NCBI RefSeq assembly: GCF_900102745.1
Contig: NZ_FMZF01000005.1
Location: 186,001-250,000 of the forward strand
Origin: Geodermatophilus telluris
GTDB lineage: Bacteria > Actinomycetota > Actinomycetes > Mycobacteriales > Geodermatophilaceae
Length of the DNA: 64,000 bases
Direction of reading: 5' to 3'
Below the pieces are notes generated by a model, which saw only the letters and a program-made list of their open reading frames with translations, made no database searches and was not told where the DNA came from. A program made the position numbers and the translations under genes. Shown here piece by piece: positions 9,351-18,112 of this stretch. Position 1 is the stretch's first letter; every line of letters starts with the position of its first letter.

Positions 9351-10105
9351 CCTCCTCCTCACGCGCCGTCCTCGTCACCGGTGGCTCCCGCGGCATCGGC
9401 CGCGCGGTCGCCCGGGCCTTCGCCGAGCGGGGCGACCGGGTGGCCGTGCACTGGGGTGCCTCCCGCGACCGCGCCGAGGCCGTGCTCGCCGAGCTCCCGG
9501 GGTCCGGGCACGTGCTGGTGCAGGCCGATCTGGCCGACGCGGAGTCCGTCGGGGTGATGGTCGACGACGCGGCCGGGGCGCTGGGCGGGCTGGACGTGCT
9601 GGTCAACAACGCCGGCGTCTTCGTGGCCTCCCCGCCGCTGACCTCCTCCTACGAGCACTGGCAGCAGGTGTGGGCGGAGACGCTCGCGGTGAACCTGGTG
9701 GGCGCGGCCAACGCGACCTTCCGCGCGGTGCCGCACCTGCGGGCCGCCGGGGGCGGCGCGGTGGTGAACGTGTCCAGCCGCGGGGCGTTCCGCGGCGAGC
9801 CGGACAACCCGGCCTACGGCGCGTCGAAGGCCGGCATGAACGCCCTCGCCCAGTCGATGGCGCTCGCGCTGGCGCCCCTGGGCATCTCGGTGACCGCCGT
9901 GGCGCCGGGCTTCGTGCAGACCGAGATGGCGCGCGAGGTGCTCGACGGGCCGGGCGGCGACGCCGTCCGCGCGCAGTCGCCGTACGGGCGGGTCGCGCGG
10001 CCGGAGGAGGTGGCCGCGGCGGTGCTGTGGCTGGCCTCGCCGGAGGCACGGTTCAGCACCGGCACGATCGTCGACGTGAACGGGGCGTCCTACCTGCGCA
10101 GCTGA
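9347..10105 (+). CDS. short-chain dehydrogenase/reductase (FabG-like)
   Basis: Classical SDR of 252 residues. The cofactor motif TGGSRGIG is near residue 11, NNAG near residue 88, the catalytic Ser in VVNVSSRG and the YGASK active site near residue 160; the C-terminus ends in the usual TGTIVDVNGA segment. An Arg/Trp pattern after the first beta strand is compatible with NADPH. Translationally coupled to the upstream nitroreductase through a GTGA overlap. FabG-like SDRs are numerous and the substrate cannot be assigned; fatty acid synthesis is not supported by the neighbourhood. Convergent with the response regulator 12 bases away. Confidence 0.9.
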   Translation: MTSSSRAVLVTGGSRGIGRAVARAFAERGDRVAVHWGASRDRAEAVLAELPGSGHVLVQADLADAESVGVMVDDAAGALGGLDVLVNNAGVFVASPPLTSSYEHWQQVWAETLAVNLVGAANATFRAVPHLRAAGGGAVVNVSSRGAFRGEPDNPAYGASKAGMNALAQSMALALAPLGISVTAVAPGFVQTEMAREVLDGPGGDAVRAQSPYGRVARPEEVAAAVLWLASPEARFSTGTIVDVNGASYLRS

Positions 10106-10117
10106 GCGGGCACCCGC

Positions 10118-10780
10118 TCACGCGGCGGCCAGGCGGTACCCCATGCCGCGCACCGTCTCGATCCGCCCGGCGCCGAGCTTCCTGCGCAGGTAGCGGACGT
10201 ACACGTCGACGACGTTGGAGCCGGGGTCGAAGTCGTAGCCCCAGACGTGGCTGAGCAGCTGCTCACGGGCCAGCACCTGGCCGGGGTGGCGCAGGAAGGT
10301 CTCGGCGAGGGCGAACTCGCGGGCCGAGAGGTCGACCGTGCGGCCGCCCACGCTGGCCCGGCGGGTGCGCAGGTCCAGCGACAGGTCGCCGACCGTCAGC
10401 ACGGCCACCTCGCCCTGGCGCGCGCCGGCCAGCCGCAGCCGCACCCGCGCGAGCAGCTCCTCGAAGCGGAAGGGCTTGGGCACGTAGTCGTCGGCGCCGC
10501 CCTCCAGGCCGGCCACGGTGTCCTGGACGCTGTCGCGGGCGGTCAGCACGACCACCGGCACGGCGCAGCGCTCGGCGCGCAGGGCGCGCAGCACGGCGAA
10601 CCCGTCGAGCAGGGGCAGGCCGATGTCGAGGACGACGAGGTCGAACTCGCCGCTGCGGGCGCGGTCGAGGGCGGTCAGCCCGTCGCCGACCACCGCGGTG
10701 GCGAACCCGTTGGCCCGCAGGCCCTTCTCGACGAACGCGGCGATCCGCGGCTCGTCCTCGGCGATCAGCACCCTGCTCAC
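10118..10780 (-). CDS. OmpR/PhoB-family response regulator
   Basis: A 220-residue response regulator. The receiver domain (1-120) carries the acidic pair in LIAEDEPRI, the phospho-Asp in LVVLDIGLPL, the Thr of VVLTARDS and the Lys of YVPKPF. The C-terminal winged helix (about 130-220) contains DLSAREFALAETFLRHPGQVL and ends VRYLRRKLGAGRIETVRGMGYRL, as in PhoB/OmpR. The GTG start overlaps the kinase stop by a GTGA junction. It is the last gene of a three-gene operon. A likely target is its own operon, where tandem CTCAT/CTCAC boxes are present at 12723-12738. Confidence 0.95.
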   Translation of the reverse strand: MSRVLIAEDEPRIAAFVEKGLRANGFATAVVGDGLTALDRARSGEFDLVVLDIGLPLLDGFAVLRALRAERCAVPVVVLTARDSVQDTVAGLEGGADDYVPKPFRFEELLARVRLRLAGARQGEVAVLTVGDLSLDLRTRRASVGGRTVDLSAREFALAETFLRHPGQVLAREQLLSHVWGYDFDPGSNVVDVYVRYLRRKLGAGRIETVRGMGYRLAAA

Positions 10781-12336
10781 CGGGCTCCTCCCTCGACGGC
10801 GGCCGGCGGCAGTGTGGCAAGAGGGTCGGAGGCGTCGGTGTCGGCGTCCCGCGGTGGTGCCGGCCGGGCCGGGAGGACGAGGGTGAAGGTCGCTCCCTCG
10901 CCCGGGCGGCTGTCCAGCTCGACGCGGCCGCCGTGCGCGGCGGCGATGGCCCGCACGATCGACAGGCCGAGGCCGGCGCCGTCGCCGCGGCGGGCGCCGG
11001 AGCTGCCCCGCGCGAAGCGCTCGAACACCCGCGCCTGGTCGGCCTCGGCGATGCCCGGGCCGGTGTCCTCGACCCACACGAGCAGCTCGCCGCCGGTCAG
11101 CCGGCTGCCCACGACGACGCGGTCGCCGGGCTCGGTGTAGCGGACGGCGTTGTCGGCCAGCGCGACCAGCGCCTGGGTGAGCCGCTGCGGGTCGAGCAGG
11201 AGGTCGGCACGGGCGGTGCCGGCGAGCTGCCAGTCGCGGTCGCCGAGGCGGCGCACCTTGCCGAGGACCTCGGTGGTGAGCTCGGCGACGTCGACCGGCT
11301 GGGGGCGCACGAACTCCGGCTGCTCGGCGCGGGCGAGCAGCAGCAGCTCGGAGACGATGCGGTTCATCCGCTCGAGCTCGTCGTCGACGAGGGCGACGGT
11401 CTGCCGGACGTCGTCGGGGTCGGTGGGGTCGAGGACGTCCAGGTGGCCGCGGACGATGGTGATCGGCGTCCGCAGCTCGTGGCCGGCGTCGTCGAGGAAG
11501 CGGCGCTGCGCGGCGACGCCGGACTCCACCCGGTCGAGCATGGCGTTGACGGCGACGGCGAGGTCGGTGAGCTCGTCGGGCGGCCGGTCGTCGACGCGGA
11601 TGCGCCCGGACAGATCGGTCTCGGTGATGCCCTGGGCGGTGCCGGCCACCGCGCGCACCGGGGCGAGCACCCGTCCGGCGACCACCCACGCGCCGGCCGC
11701 GGCCAGCAGCAGCGTGACCGCGCCGACGCCGAGCATGAGCGTGGCGGTGTCGTCGGCGGCCTGGCGCTCCTGGTCGGCGAAGTAGGCGACGACGGCGACA
11801 CCGCGTGACGGGTCGCCCTCCAGCGTCACCGGGACGGCGAGGTAGCGGACCTCCCCCGCCCCGCTGGCGTAGCGCCCCCAGGTGGTCTCCTCGACCGAGC
11901 CGACGAGCGCGGTGAACGCGGCGTCCTCGCTGAGCAGGACGGGCGCCTCGATGCGGCTCTGGAAGCGGTACCCGCCGTCGACGTAGCCGAGGAACTTCTC
12001 GTTCGGCCGGGCGAGGTTGTAGGTGATCATCGTCTGCAGGACGTCGGCCACCGAGGCGAACGGCTCGCCGCTGCGCGGGTCGACGTCCCCCTCGATGATC
12101 CGCCGGAACTCGCCGACCTCGGCCCGCAGCGCGACGTCCATGCGATCGTCGGTGGCGCGCACGAGCAGCTGCCAGGTGACCAGCGTGACCACGGCCAGCG
12201 CCATCAGCACCATGAGCAGGACCCAGCCGATGATCCGCGTCCGGGCGGCCCGGGGCGCCAGACGGCTCCGGACGCGACCGCGCCACCCGACCGGCGTCGG
12301 CTGATCAGCCGGCACCGTCGCCGACGCCGTCGGCAT
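10777..12336 (-). CDS. membrane sensor histidine kinase
   Basis: A HAMP-type sensor kinase. Two transmembrane helices (IIGWVLLMVLMALAVVTLVTW and VGAVTLLLAAAGAWVVAG) flank an extracytoplasmic domain of about 150 residues; then come a HAMP linker, the H-box DAGHELRTPI, the N-box ALADNAVRY and the ATP lid motifs DTGPGIAEAD and GAGLGLSIVR. All catalytic features are present. The start is uncertain: the frame is open upstream, and ATG 12336 is chosen because it gives a short basic N-terminus before the first helix; this overlaps the preceding gene by 32 bases. The partner regulator follows directly. The signal is unknown. Confidence 0.9.
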   Translation of the reverse strand: MPTASATVPADQPTPVGWRGRVRSRLAPRAARTRIIGWVLLMVLMALAVVTLVTWQLLVRATDDRMDVALRAEVGEFRRIIEGDVDPRSGEPFASVADVLQTMITYNLARPNEKFLGYVDGGYRFQSRIEAPVLLSEDAAFTALVGSVEETTWGRYASGAGEVRYLAVPVTLEGDPSRGVAVVAYFADQERQAADDTATLMLGVGAVTLLLAAAGAWVVAGRVLAPVRAVAGTAQGITETDLSGRIRVDDRPPDELTDLAVAVNAMLDRVESGVAAQRRFLDDAGHELRTPITIVRGHLDVLDPTDPDDVRQTVALVDDELERMNRIVSELLLLARAEQPEFVRPQPVDVAELTTEVLGKVRRLGDRDWQLAGTARADLLLDPQRLTQALVALADNAVRYTEPGDRVVVGSRLTGGELLVWVEDTGPGIAEADQARVFERFARGSSGARRGDGAGLGLSIVRAIAAAHGGRVELDSRPGEGATFTLVLPARPAPPRDADTDASDPLATLPPAAVEGGAR

Positions 12337-12688
12337 CGGCGGTGTCACGGGGCCCGTCGTCATCGCCGCCATCGTCGTCGTCATCGGCGTCGCTGTCGTC
12401 GTCCGGTAGTGGTGGTGGGGGGACGACGTCGGTCTGCTGCGGCGTGGGCGGTGGCGTGGACTCGGGCGCGGGCCCCGGCGCACCGGTGCCGGCCGGTGGG
12501 TCCGAGCGACCGTCGGCCGGGGTGTCGCCGGGCGCCTCGCGGGCCGGGACGTCGATCGGCGGCGGGACCGGTGCCCGCCCCGCACCGCCGCTGCCGCCGG
12601 AGCCGCCGAGCAGCGCCCACGCCGTCGCGCCGGCGAGCAGCACGGCGGCCAGTCCGGCCAGCACGGCGAGCAGCGGACGGGAGCGCAC
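12305..12688 (-). CDS. membrane-anchored protein with Asp-rich tail
   Basis: A 127-residue protein, first gene of the two-component operon. GTG start, a signal-anchor segment (LLAVLAGLAAVLLAGATAWALL), a Gly/Pro-rich middle and a C-terminal tail with a dense run of aspartates (residues about 95-115) expected outside the membrane. No Cys follows the hydrophobic stretch, so it is not a lipoprotein. It is not recognised as a family. Low complexity lowers confidence, but the anchor, the Asp tail and the position just before the kinase argue for a real product. A role in cation binding near the sensor is a guess from composition. Confidence 0.6.
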   Translation of the reverse strand: MRSRPLLAVLAGLAAVLLAGATAWALLGGSGGSGGAGRAPVPPPIDVPAREAPGDTPADGRSDPPAGTGAPGPAPESTPPPTPQQTDVVPPPPLPDDDSDADDDDDGGDDDGPRDTADADGVGDGAG

Positions 12689-12719
12689 GCCGCCGAGGTT
12701 CGGCCGCGCCGGTGACGGA

Positions 12720-12752
12720 CCCGTGAGATCCGGATGAGAGGGCTCTCACGGG
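12720..12752 (-). promoter_or_regulatory. probable operator of the two-component operon
   Basis: On the plus strand CCCGTGAGA and TCTCACGGG form perfect 9-base arms separated by 15 bases. Read on the minus strand there is also a direct repeat TCTCAT-N5-TCTCAC with an 11-base period, the arrangement bound head-to-tail by OmpR-family dimers. It lies about 30-65 bases upstream of the first gene of the operon. Autoregulation by the encoded regulator is inferred. Confidence 0.55.
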
Positions 12753-12783
12753 AGCGGTCGTCCCGGTTCCGGACCCACCCGGC

Positions 12784-14289
12784 TCAGGAGGGGCAGCAGG
12801 ACACGTCCGGCGGCGCGTCGTCCGCGGCGGGCGGGTCACCCCCGCCGCCTCGACGCGGCGCCGTCCCGGTCGCGGAGGCGTCGGGCAGCACCCGTGGCGG
12901 GTCGGTGACCCGGGTGACCCCGGAGGGCGCGGTCACCTCGAGCCGCCCTCCGGGCAGCAGCCGGAAGCGCCAGCCGCGGGCGTGGGTCTTGAGCCGGTGG
13001 TGTCTGCGGCACAGGCAGCAGAGGTTGTCGCAGTCGGTGTGGCCCTGCGGCCAGGGCACGACGTGGTCGGCGTCGACCCGGCCCACCGGCCGGGTGCAGT
13101 GCGGGTGGCGGCAGCGCCGGTCGCGGGCGTGCACCACCCGGCGCTGGCCTCGCGTGGGCCGGTACCGGCGGGTGCGTGGCGGGCGCCGGAGTCCCTTCCC
13201 CCGGGCTCCGCGCTGCAGCTCTCGCGGGGTCACGGCCGTCACCAGGTCGCCGGTGTGGTCGTGCAGCGCGAACTCGAGCGTGCCGCCGTCGGGCCGGTGC
13301 AGGGACAGCGCGCCCACCTGGGCGAGCAGCGCCCGGCACTCCGCGGCGCTCACCGGGTGGCCGTCGACCTCGGCCGGCTCGTCCCCGCCCTGCAGCGTGG
13401 CCAGGTTCGCGTGCACGACCAGGGAGACGGCGACGCCGGGGCGGGTGGCCCACGGTCGCAGCACCAGGTCCTGGAGCACCTCGGCGCGCAGCTGGCCGAT
13501 CGGGCGCTCGTCGCCGTCGGCCCGCAGCTGCCGGGCCAGGCCGTCGACGGCCTTGCCGCAGGCTACCGCGGCCGCGAGCGGGAGGTCGGTGGCCAGGCGG
13601 GCCATCCCGTCCTCGGTGGCCCACCAGCGCACGTCCGCGTCGGCCCGGGCCTGACGGTGCCGCCGCTCCCGGGCGGCGGGGTCCAGCCGGTCGATGCAGC
13701 GGCGGATGCTCGCCCGCAGGCTCGTCGGCGTCTGCTCCCCCGCCCGCGCCAGCACCTGGGCCTCGACCCGGGCGGCCAGGTCGTCCGCGAGCGGCTCGAG
13801 CAGGTCGACGACCGCCTCGGCGCGCGCCTCGTCGATCTCGCCCCGGGCCAGCAGCCGCAGCGTCGCCGGGAAGCGCGACGTCAGGGCCAACGACGTGCGG
13901 ATCACTCGGCTCGCCCGCCGCTCGCCGTACGGGTGGACCAGCGCGAGCTCGCACGGCAGCCACTCACTGACGTCCATGACCTCGCGCACCGGCCGCCCGC
14001 CGTCGGCGGGTCGCTGGTCGGCCAGCCGGCCCACCAGCTCCGCCCTCTCGGCGGCCAGGGCGGCGGCCCGGCGCTCCGCGAGCTGGAGGAGGCGGACCAC
14101 CCAGTGGTCGGGCAGGGCGGCGCGCTCGGCGCTGCCGGGCGGGCACATCCGTGCCATGAACTCGTCGGTGGACGGCAACGGCCCGATCGCCGCGCGCAGC
14201 TCCTCCCGCGAGACCGGGGTGCCGTCGTCGGCGAAGCAGCCGAGGGACCGCACCGTCCCGTCGGGGTGGACCTCCGCACGTTCGTACAC
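12784..14289 (-). CDS. DUF222 / HNH endonuclease domain protein
   Basis: A 501-residue member of the DUF222-HNH family (REP13E12-like in mycobacteria). The N-terminal two thirds is the helical DUF222 region (VIRTSLALTSRFPATLRLLARGEIDEARAEAVVDLLEPL block). The C-terminal HNH nuclease has a Cys-rich zinc site CRHPHC, the catalytic DADHVVPW and CDNLCCLCRRHHRLKT. A Gly/Pro-rich tail ends CCPS. The family is multi-copy and dispersed in high-GC Actinobacteria; its job is not established, and mobile-element-like spread is suspected. It lies among genes that separate hisH from hisA. Confidence 0.92.
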   Translation of the reverse strand: MYERAEVHPDGTVRSLGCFADDGTPVSREELRAAIGPLPSTDEFMARMCPPGSAERAALPDHWVVRLLQLAERRAAALAAERAELVGRLADQRPADGGRPVREVMDVSEWLPCELALVHPYGERRASRVIRTSLALTSRFPATLRLLARGEIDEARAEAVVDLLEPLADDLAARVEAQVLARAGEQTPTSLRASIRRCIDRLDPAARERRHRQARADADVRWWATEDGMARLATDLPLAAAVACGKAVDGLARQLRADGDERPIGQLRAEVLQDLVLRPWATRPGVAVSLVVHANLATLQGGDEPAEVDGHPVSAAECRALLAQVGALSLHRPDGGTLEFALHDHTGDLVTAVTPRELQRGARGKGLRRPPRTRRYRPTRGQRRVVHARDRRCRHPHCTRPVGRVDADHVVPWPQGHTDCDNLCCLCRRHHRLKTHARGWRFRLLPGGRLEVTAPSGVTRVTDPPRVLPDASATGTAPRRGGGGDPPAADDAPPDVSCCPS

Positions 14290-14386
14290 GTGTTCGACAC
14301 TAGCCGATCATCCTGGCCTCCGCTCGGTGAATCCCCAGGTCAGGACGTCGTCCACAGATCCGCACGCCGGCTGGCAGGCTCGTGAC

Positions 14387-14677
14387 GTGCCGTCCGGACC
14401 GTCGTCGCTGGCCGACCTCTGGGAGGAGCACCGGCGCAGCCCGTTCCCCACCCGCCTCCGGGAAGCTGACGTCGACGGCGTCGACCTGGTCACCCTCGAC
14501 GCCGGTGTGGCCGGCTGTGTCCGGACCGTCCTCGCCGGGGGCCGGCTCGGCCCTGACGACACCGGCCTGCTGCGGGACGCCGAGGCCGCGCTCGGCGGGC
14601 TGGGAACGCTCGACGAGCAGGAGCGGGCGTACGTCGAGCGGCTGCGCACGCTGGCGGCGCTGACCCACGCCGGTTGA
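14387..14677 (+). CDS. short conserved-looking protein, unknown function
   Basis: A 96-residue soluble, acidic protein starting at GTG 14387 (PSGPSSLADLWEEHRRSPFP). It is predicted to be mostly helical with a central VDLVTLDAGVAGCVRTVL strand-helix stretch and a C-terminal EAALGGLGTLDEQERAYVERLRTLA helix. No catalytic motif is visible and I do not recognise the family. It is divergent from the HNH gene and convergent with the M28 peptidase, so it is a single-gene unit. The start is supported by the absence of any better codon between the HNH start and the LADLWEEH segment. Confidence 0.65.
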   Translation: MPSGPSSLADLWEEHRRSPFPTRLREADVDGVDLVTLDAGVAGCVRTVLAGGRLGPDDTGLLRDAEAALGGLGTLDEQERAYVERLRTLAALTHAG

Positions 14678-14691
14678 GGCAGACACCGCCG

Positions 14692-17001
14692 TCAGCCGAG
14701 GTCGGTCGTCGCCCCCACGACCACGAGGTCGGAGCTGTGCGTGCCGGCCGCGTCGACGCCGGCCGGCCGCGGCTCGAAGCCCGGCAGGCCCGCCAGCCCG
14801 TCGCTGCCGTCGACCACCCGCAGGCTCAGCGGGCCGCCACCCTCCACGGTGAACGTCGCCTCCAGGCCCGTGCGCGGCGGCGCGTGGAAGGTCAGCCACA
14901 GCCGGTCGGCCCCCAGCGCGTCCTCGGGCACGTCCCGGGCCTCGGCACGGGCGGCGACCACCCGCCCGCCGCCGGTGCGGAGGTCGAGCACCACCAGCCG
15001 GACGTCGCGCTGCGGCCGCACCCGCACGGTCACCGTCCGCCGGCCGTCCGCGACGGAGTCCTCCAGCACCTCGACCGTCGACGGCGGCAGGTCGGCCACC
15101 TCCGCCGGCCCGACCGCGACCGCGCGGCCGGCGAGGTAGGGGTACTCGTGCGGCAGCGTCCGCGGCGTGCCGACGTAGCGCGACGTGTACTCCCCCGGCT
15201 GCGACTCCGTGCTGGCCCACCACGCCTCGCCCGTGTCGGCCTCCAGCGCGTAGACCAGCTGGCTGGGCACCGGGTGCTGCTGGTCGAACCGGTCGACGGC
15301 GATCCCCACGACGGTCAGCGCGACCACCAGCACCGCGGCCGCACCGGGCACCGCCAGCGCGCGCAGCCGTCCGGGACCGGCCGGGAACAGCTCCTCGACC
15401 ACCGGCAGCAGCGCGAGCACCAGCAGGGTCGTCACCGCCGCCGGTGCCGCCCCGCCGGCCAGCCCGAGCGCCGGGAAGAACAGCGCCACGGTGGGCGCCA
15501 GCACGACCACGGCGACCGCCCCGGCCAGCAGCCCGGCGGCCAGCCGCAGCGACCGCGACCCCGCGGGCAGCAGCGCGACCAGCGCCCCGGCCAGCGCGGG
15601 CAGCGCCGCCAGGTAGGAGCCGCCGGGCGCCAGCGCCGCCAGCACGACCGCGAGGACGGCGAGCAGCGCGAGCGCGCCGGTGCGCAGCGCCGGCGCACCC
15701 AGCCGCCGCCGCAGCAGCGCGTACCAGGCCAGCACCACCAGCAGGACGACGGCGACCGCGGCCAGCCGGAACCACCCCGGCCGCCACGGGTCGAGCATCG
15801 AGGCGTACCCCGGCCGCAGCAGCACCAGCAACCGCCACAGCCCGACCACGCCGAGCGGCGCGAGCACCAGCGGCACGACGGCGGCCGCGGTGCCCAGCAG
15901 CGTCCGCGGCAGCGGGGAGCCCCGCCGCCGGTCGACGACGGCCAGCGCGGCCGCCCCGAGCACCGCCGCCGCGGCCAGCGGCCACACCAGCCACCCCGGG
16001 TAGCGGGCCAGCCCCGACAGCAGCGGGAAGTAGGTGGCGTCGCCGTCCCCGGGCCGGGCGAGGTCGGTCAGGTCGGCGTCGCCGAGCTCGCGGGTCAGCG
16101 CCAGGGTGTTGTCGCCGAGCGCCTGCAGCGTGCTGCGGTCGAGCCGCGAGGGGGTGTCCTGCGGCGTGTGGTAGGCGGCGTTGCCGTCGATGAAGGCGGT
16201 GTTGAGGCCGGTGAAGCCGCGCGCCAGCAGCACGCTGAAGTCGGTGTCGTTGGGCAGCGTCCGGTACACCTCGACGGCGAAGCTGGTGGCCACCGGGTGC
16301 GGCGCCGCGGCGGCGTACCGCGCGGCCAGGCCCGCGTTGCCCAGCGAGGTCTCGAACGTGATCGGCGGGCCGGTGGTGCCGCGCGCCTCCAGGTTGAGCA
16401 CCACGCCGCCCTGCGGGGCCAGCGGGTGGCTCGCGGCGAACGCCTCGGCGCCGCAGAGGCAGGCCTCCTCGGCGTCGGTGAGCACCAGCACGACGTCGTT
16501 GCGCAGCGACCCGCCCTCGCGCAGCGCCCGCACCGTCTCCAGCAGCGTGGCGACCCCGGCGGTGTCGTCGCTCGCGCCCGGACCGGTCTCCACCGAGTCG
16601 GTGTGCGCGACGAGGAACAGCCGCCCGGTGGGCTCGCTGCCCGGCAGGACGGCGACGACGTTGCGGACGCGGGCCATCTCCGCCCCGCCCGGCGCGGACT
16701 GCCAGGTGCCGACGGCGTTCTGCACGCGGGTGTCCAGGCCGAGGTCGGTCAGGGCGGAGACCAGCCCGTCGACCACCCGGCCGTGCGCGTCGCTGCCCGC
16801 GACGTGCGTCTCCGCGGCGAACCGCTCGACGTGCTCGAACGCCCGCGCCGCGCTGAACGACGTCGCCGGCGCGTCGGCCGGAGCCGGTGCCGGCGGCTGC
16901 AGCGCCAGCACGCTCCACGCCGCCAGGCCGGCCAGCAGGGCCAGCGCGAGGAGCGGGGCGAGCAGCCCCCGCTCGGGGACGGGGGGACGGGCGGCGGGCA
17001 A
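14692..17001 (-). CDS. multi-pass membrane M28-family metallopeptidase
   Basis: A 769-residue M28 aminopeptidase with a membrane-embedded second half. An N-terminal anchor (LLAPLLALALLAGLAAWSVLAL) precedes the peptidase domain, where zinc ligands fit: His/Asp in LVAHTDSVETGPGASDDTAG, the Glu pair in DAEEACLCGAEAF, Asp in LPNDTDFSV and His in AYHTPQDTPSRLD. From about residue 330 there are eight or more hydrophobic segments, then a soluble C-terminal domain of about 220 residues. This layout resembles ER aminopeptidase-like (ERMP1) proteins. The active site should face outside. The substrate is unknown; it is a single gene. Confidence 0.9.
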   Translation of the reverse strand: MPAARPPVPERGLLAPLLALALLAGLAAWSVLALQPPAPAPADAPATSFSAARAFEHVERFAAETHVAGSDAHGRVVDGLVSALTDLGLDTRVQNAVGTWQSAPGGAEMARVRNVVAVLPGSEPTGRLFLVAHTDSVETGPGASDDTAGVATLLETVRALREGGSLRNDVVLVLTDAEEACLCGAEAFAASHPLAPQGGVVLNLEARGTTGPPITFETSLGNAGLAARYAAAAPHPVATSFAVEVYRTLPNDTDFSVLLARGFTGLNTAFIDGNAAYHTPQDTPSRLDRSTLQALGDNTLALTRELGDADLTDLARPGDGDATYFPLLSGLARYPGWLVWPLAAAAVLGAAALAVVDRRRGSPLPRTLLGTAAAVVPLVLAPLGVVGLWRLLVLLRPGYASMLDPWRPGWFRLAAVAVVLLVVLAWYALLRRRLGAPALRTGALALLAVLAVVLAALAPGGSYLAALPALAGALVALLPAGSRSLRLAAGLLAGAVAVVVLAPTVALFFPALGLAGGAAPAAVTTLLVLALLPVVEELFPAGPGRLRALAVPGAAAVLVVALTVVGIAVDRFDQQHPVPSQLVYALEADTGEAWWASTESQPGEYTSRYVGTPRTLPHEYPYLAGRAVAVGPAEVADLPPSTVEVLEDSVADGRRTVTVRVRPQRDVRLVVLDLRTGGGRVVAARAEARDVPEDALGADRLWLTFHAPPRTGLEATFTVEGGGPLSLRVVDGSDGLAGLPGFEPRPAGVDAAGTHSSDLVVVGATTDLG

Positions 17002-17064
17002 CGGGTCCTCCTCGACCGGGCCGGGACCGGGTCACCCTAGGTCGGGCGGGGGGACACTCCGGGG

Positions 17065-18111
17065 ATGCCGGCCGTGCACCTCCCGCGCCGCGCCGGGCGG
17101 CGCACCAACCTCGGCCTGCTCGCCCTCCTGCTGCTGGCCGGCGGCACCGGCGTGCTCGCCTTCGGCGTCGGGACGCCGCTGCCCGCCCGGCTGGTGGCCG
17201 CCGCGCACGGCGCCGCGGGGCTGGGCCTGCTGCTGCTGGTGCCGTGGAAGGCTGTCGTCGTCCGGCGGTCGCGGTCGCGCCCGGCCGGGCGCCGCGACCC
17301 GGTCGCCGCCTGGGCGCTGGCCGTCCTCCTGCTGCTCACGCTGGTCACCGGGGTGGTGCACACCGCGACGGGCGCCACGCTGGGCGGCGTCGGCCTGCTG
17401 CAGGTGCACGTCGCCGCCGGCGTCGGCACCGGCGCGCTGCTCGTCGTGCACGCGGTCGGCAGCCGGCAGCGGCCGCGCCCGGCCGACCTGTCCCGGCGGG
17501 CGCTGCTGCGCGCCGGCGCGCTGGCCGCCGGGTCCGTGGCGCTGTGGGGCGCGGTCGAGGGCGGCCTGCGGCTGGCCGGCGCGCCGGGCGCCCGGCGGCT
17601 CGGGACCGGCTCGCACGAGCGCGGCAGCGGGGACCCCGCCGCGATGCCGGTCACCCAGTGGTTCACCGACACCGTCCCCGCCGACGCCGGCTCCGACCCC
17701 GACGACACCGTCGAGCTGGTCGCGGGCAGCCGCACCACCCGGCTGCGCGCCGCCGACCTCGACCGCGGCGACCGCGTCACCGCCGTCCTCGACTGCACCG
17801 GCGGCTGGTACGCCGAGCAGCAGTGGCGCGGGGTGCGGCTGGACAGGCTGCTCGCCGGGCTGGACCTGCCCGACGGCGGCAGCGTCGACGTGGTCGCCGT
17901 CAGCGGGTACCGGCGGCGACTGCCGCTCCGCGACGCGGGGTCGCTGCTGCTGGCCACCCACTGCGCGGGCCGGCCGCTGTCGGCCGGGCACGGCGCGCCG
18001 GTGCGGCTGGTGGCGCCCGGCCGGCGCGGCTACTGGTGGGTGAAGTGGGTGCGGCGGGTGGAGGTCGTGGACGCGCCGTGGTGGGCGCAGCCGCCGGTCC
18101 CCCTCCGGTGA
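17065..18111 (+). CDS. membrane-anchored molybdopterin-dependent oxidoreductase
   Basis: A 348-residue protein with an N-terminal membrane part of four hydrophobic segments (residues about 15-145, with His residues at AAAHGAAG, GVVHTATG, LQVHVAAG and VVHAVG that could hold heme) and a C-terminal sulfite-oxidase/YedY-type molybdopterin domain. The expected Mo-ligand Cys is in VLDCTGGWYAEQQWRGV; the end YWWVKWVRRVEVVD is also typical. The catalytic domain should lie on the outer face. A fused cytochrome-b-like anchor plus Mo domain suggests electron exchange with the quinone pool. The substrate is unknown. Convergent with hisH, 1 base apart. Confidence 0.85.
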   Translation: MPAVHLPRRAGRRTNLGLLALLLLAGGTGVLAFGVGTPLPARLVAAAHGAAGLGLLLLVPWKAVVVRRSRSRPAGRRDPVAAWALAVLLLLTLVTGVVHTATGATLGGVGLLQVHVAAGVGTGALLVVHAVGSRQRPRPADLSRRALLRAGALAAGSVALWGAVEGGLRLAGAPGARRLGTGSHERGSGDPAAMPVTQWFTDTVPADAGSDPDDTVELVAGSRTTRLRAADLDRGDRVTAVLDCTGGWYAEQQWRGVRLDRLLAGLDLPDGGSVDVVAVSGYRRRLPLRDAGSLLLATHCAGRPLSAGHGAPVRLVAPGRRGYWWVKWVRRVEVVDAPWWAQPPVPLR

Positions 18112-18112
18112 C

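Noticed and set aside
12784..14289. Homing or restriction endonuclease as a defence system
   Set aside because: DUF222-HNH proteins are multi-copy in Actinobacteria and no methylase or other defence partner is adjacent.
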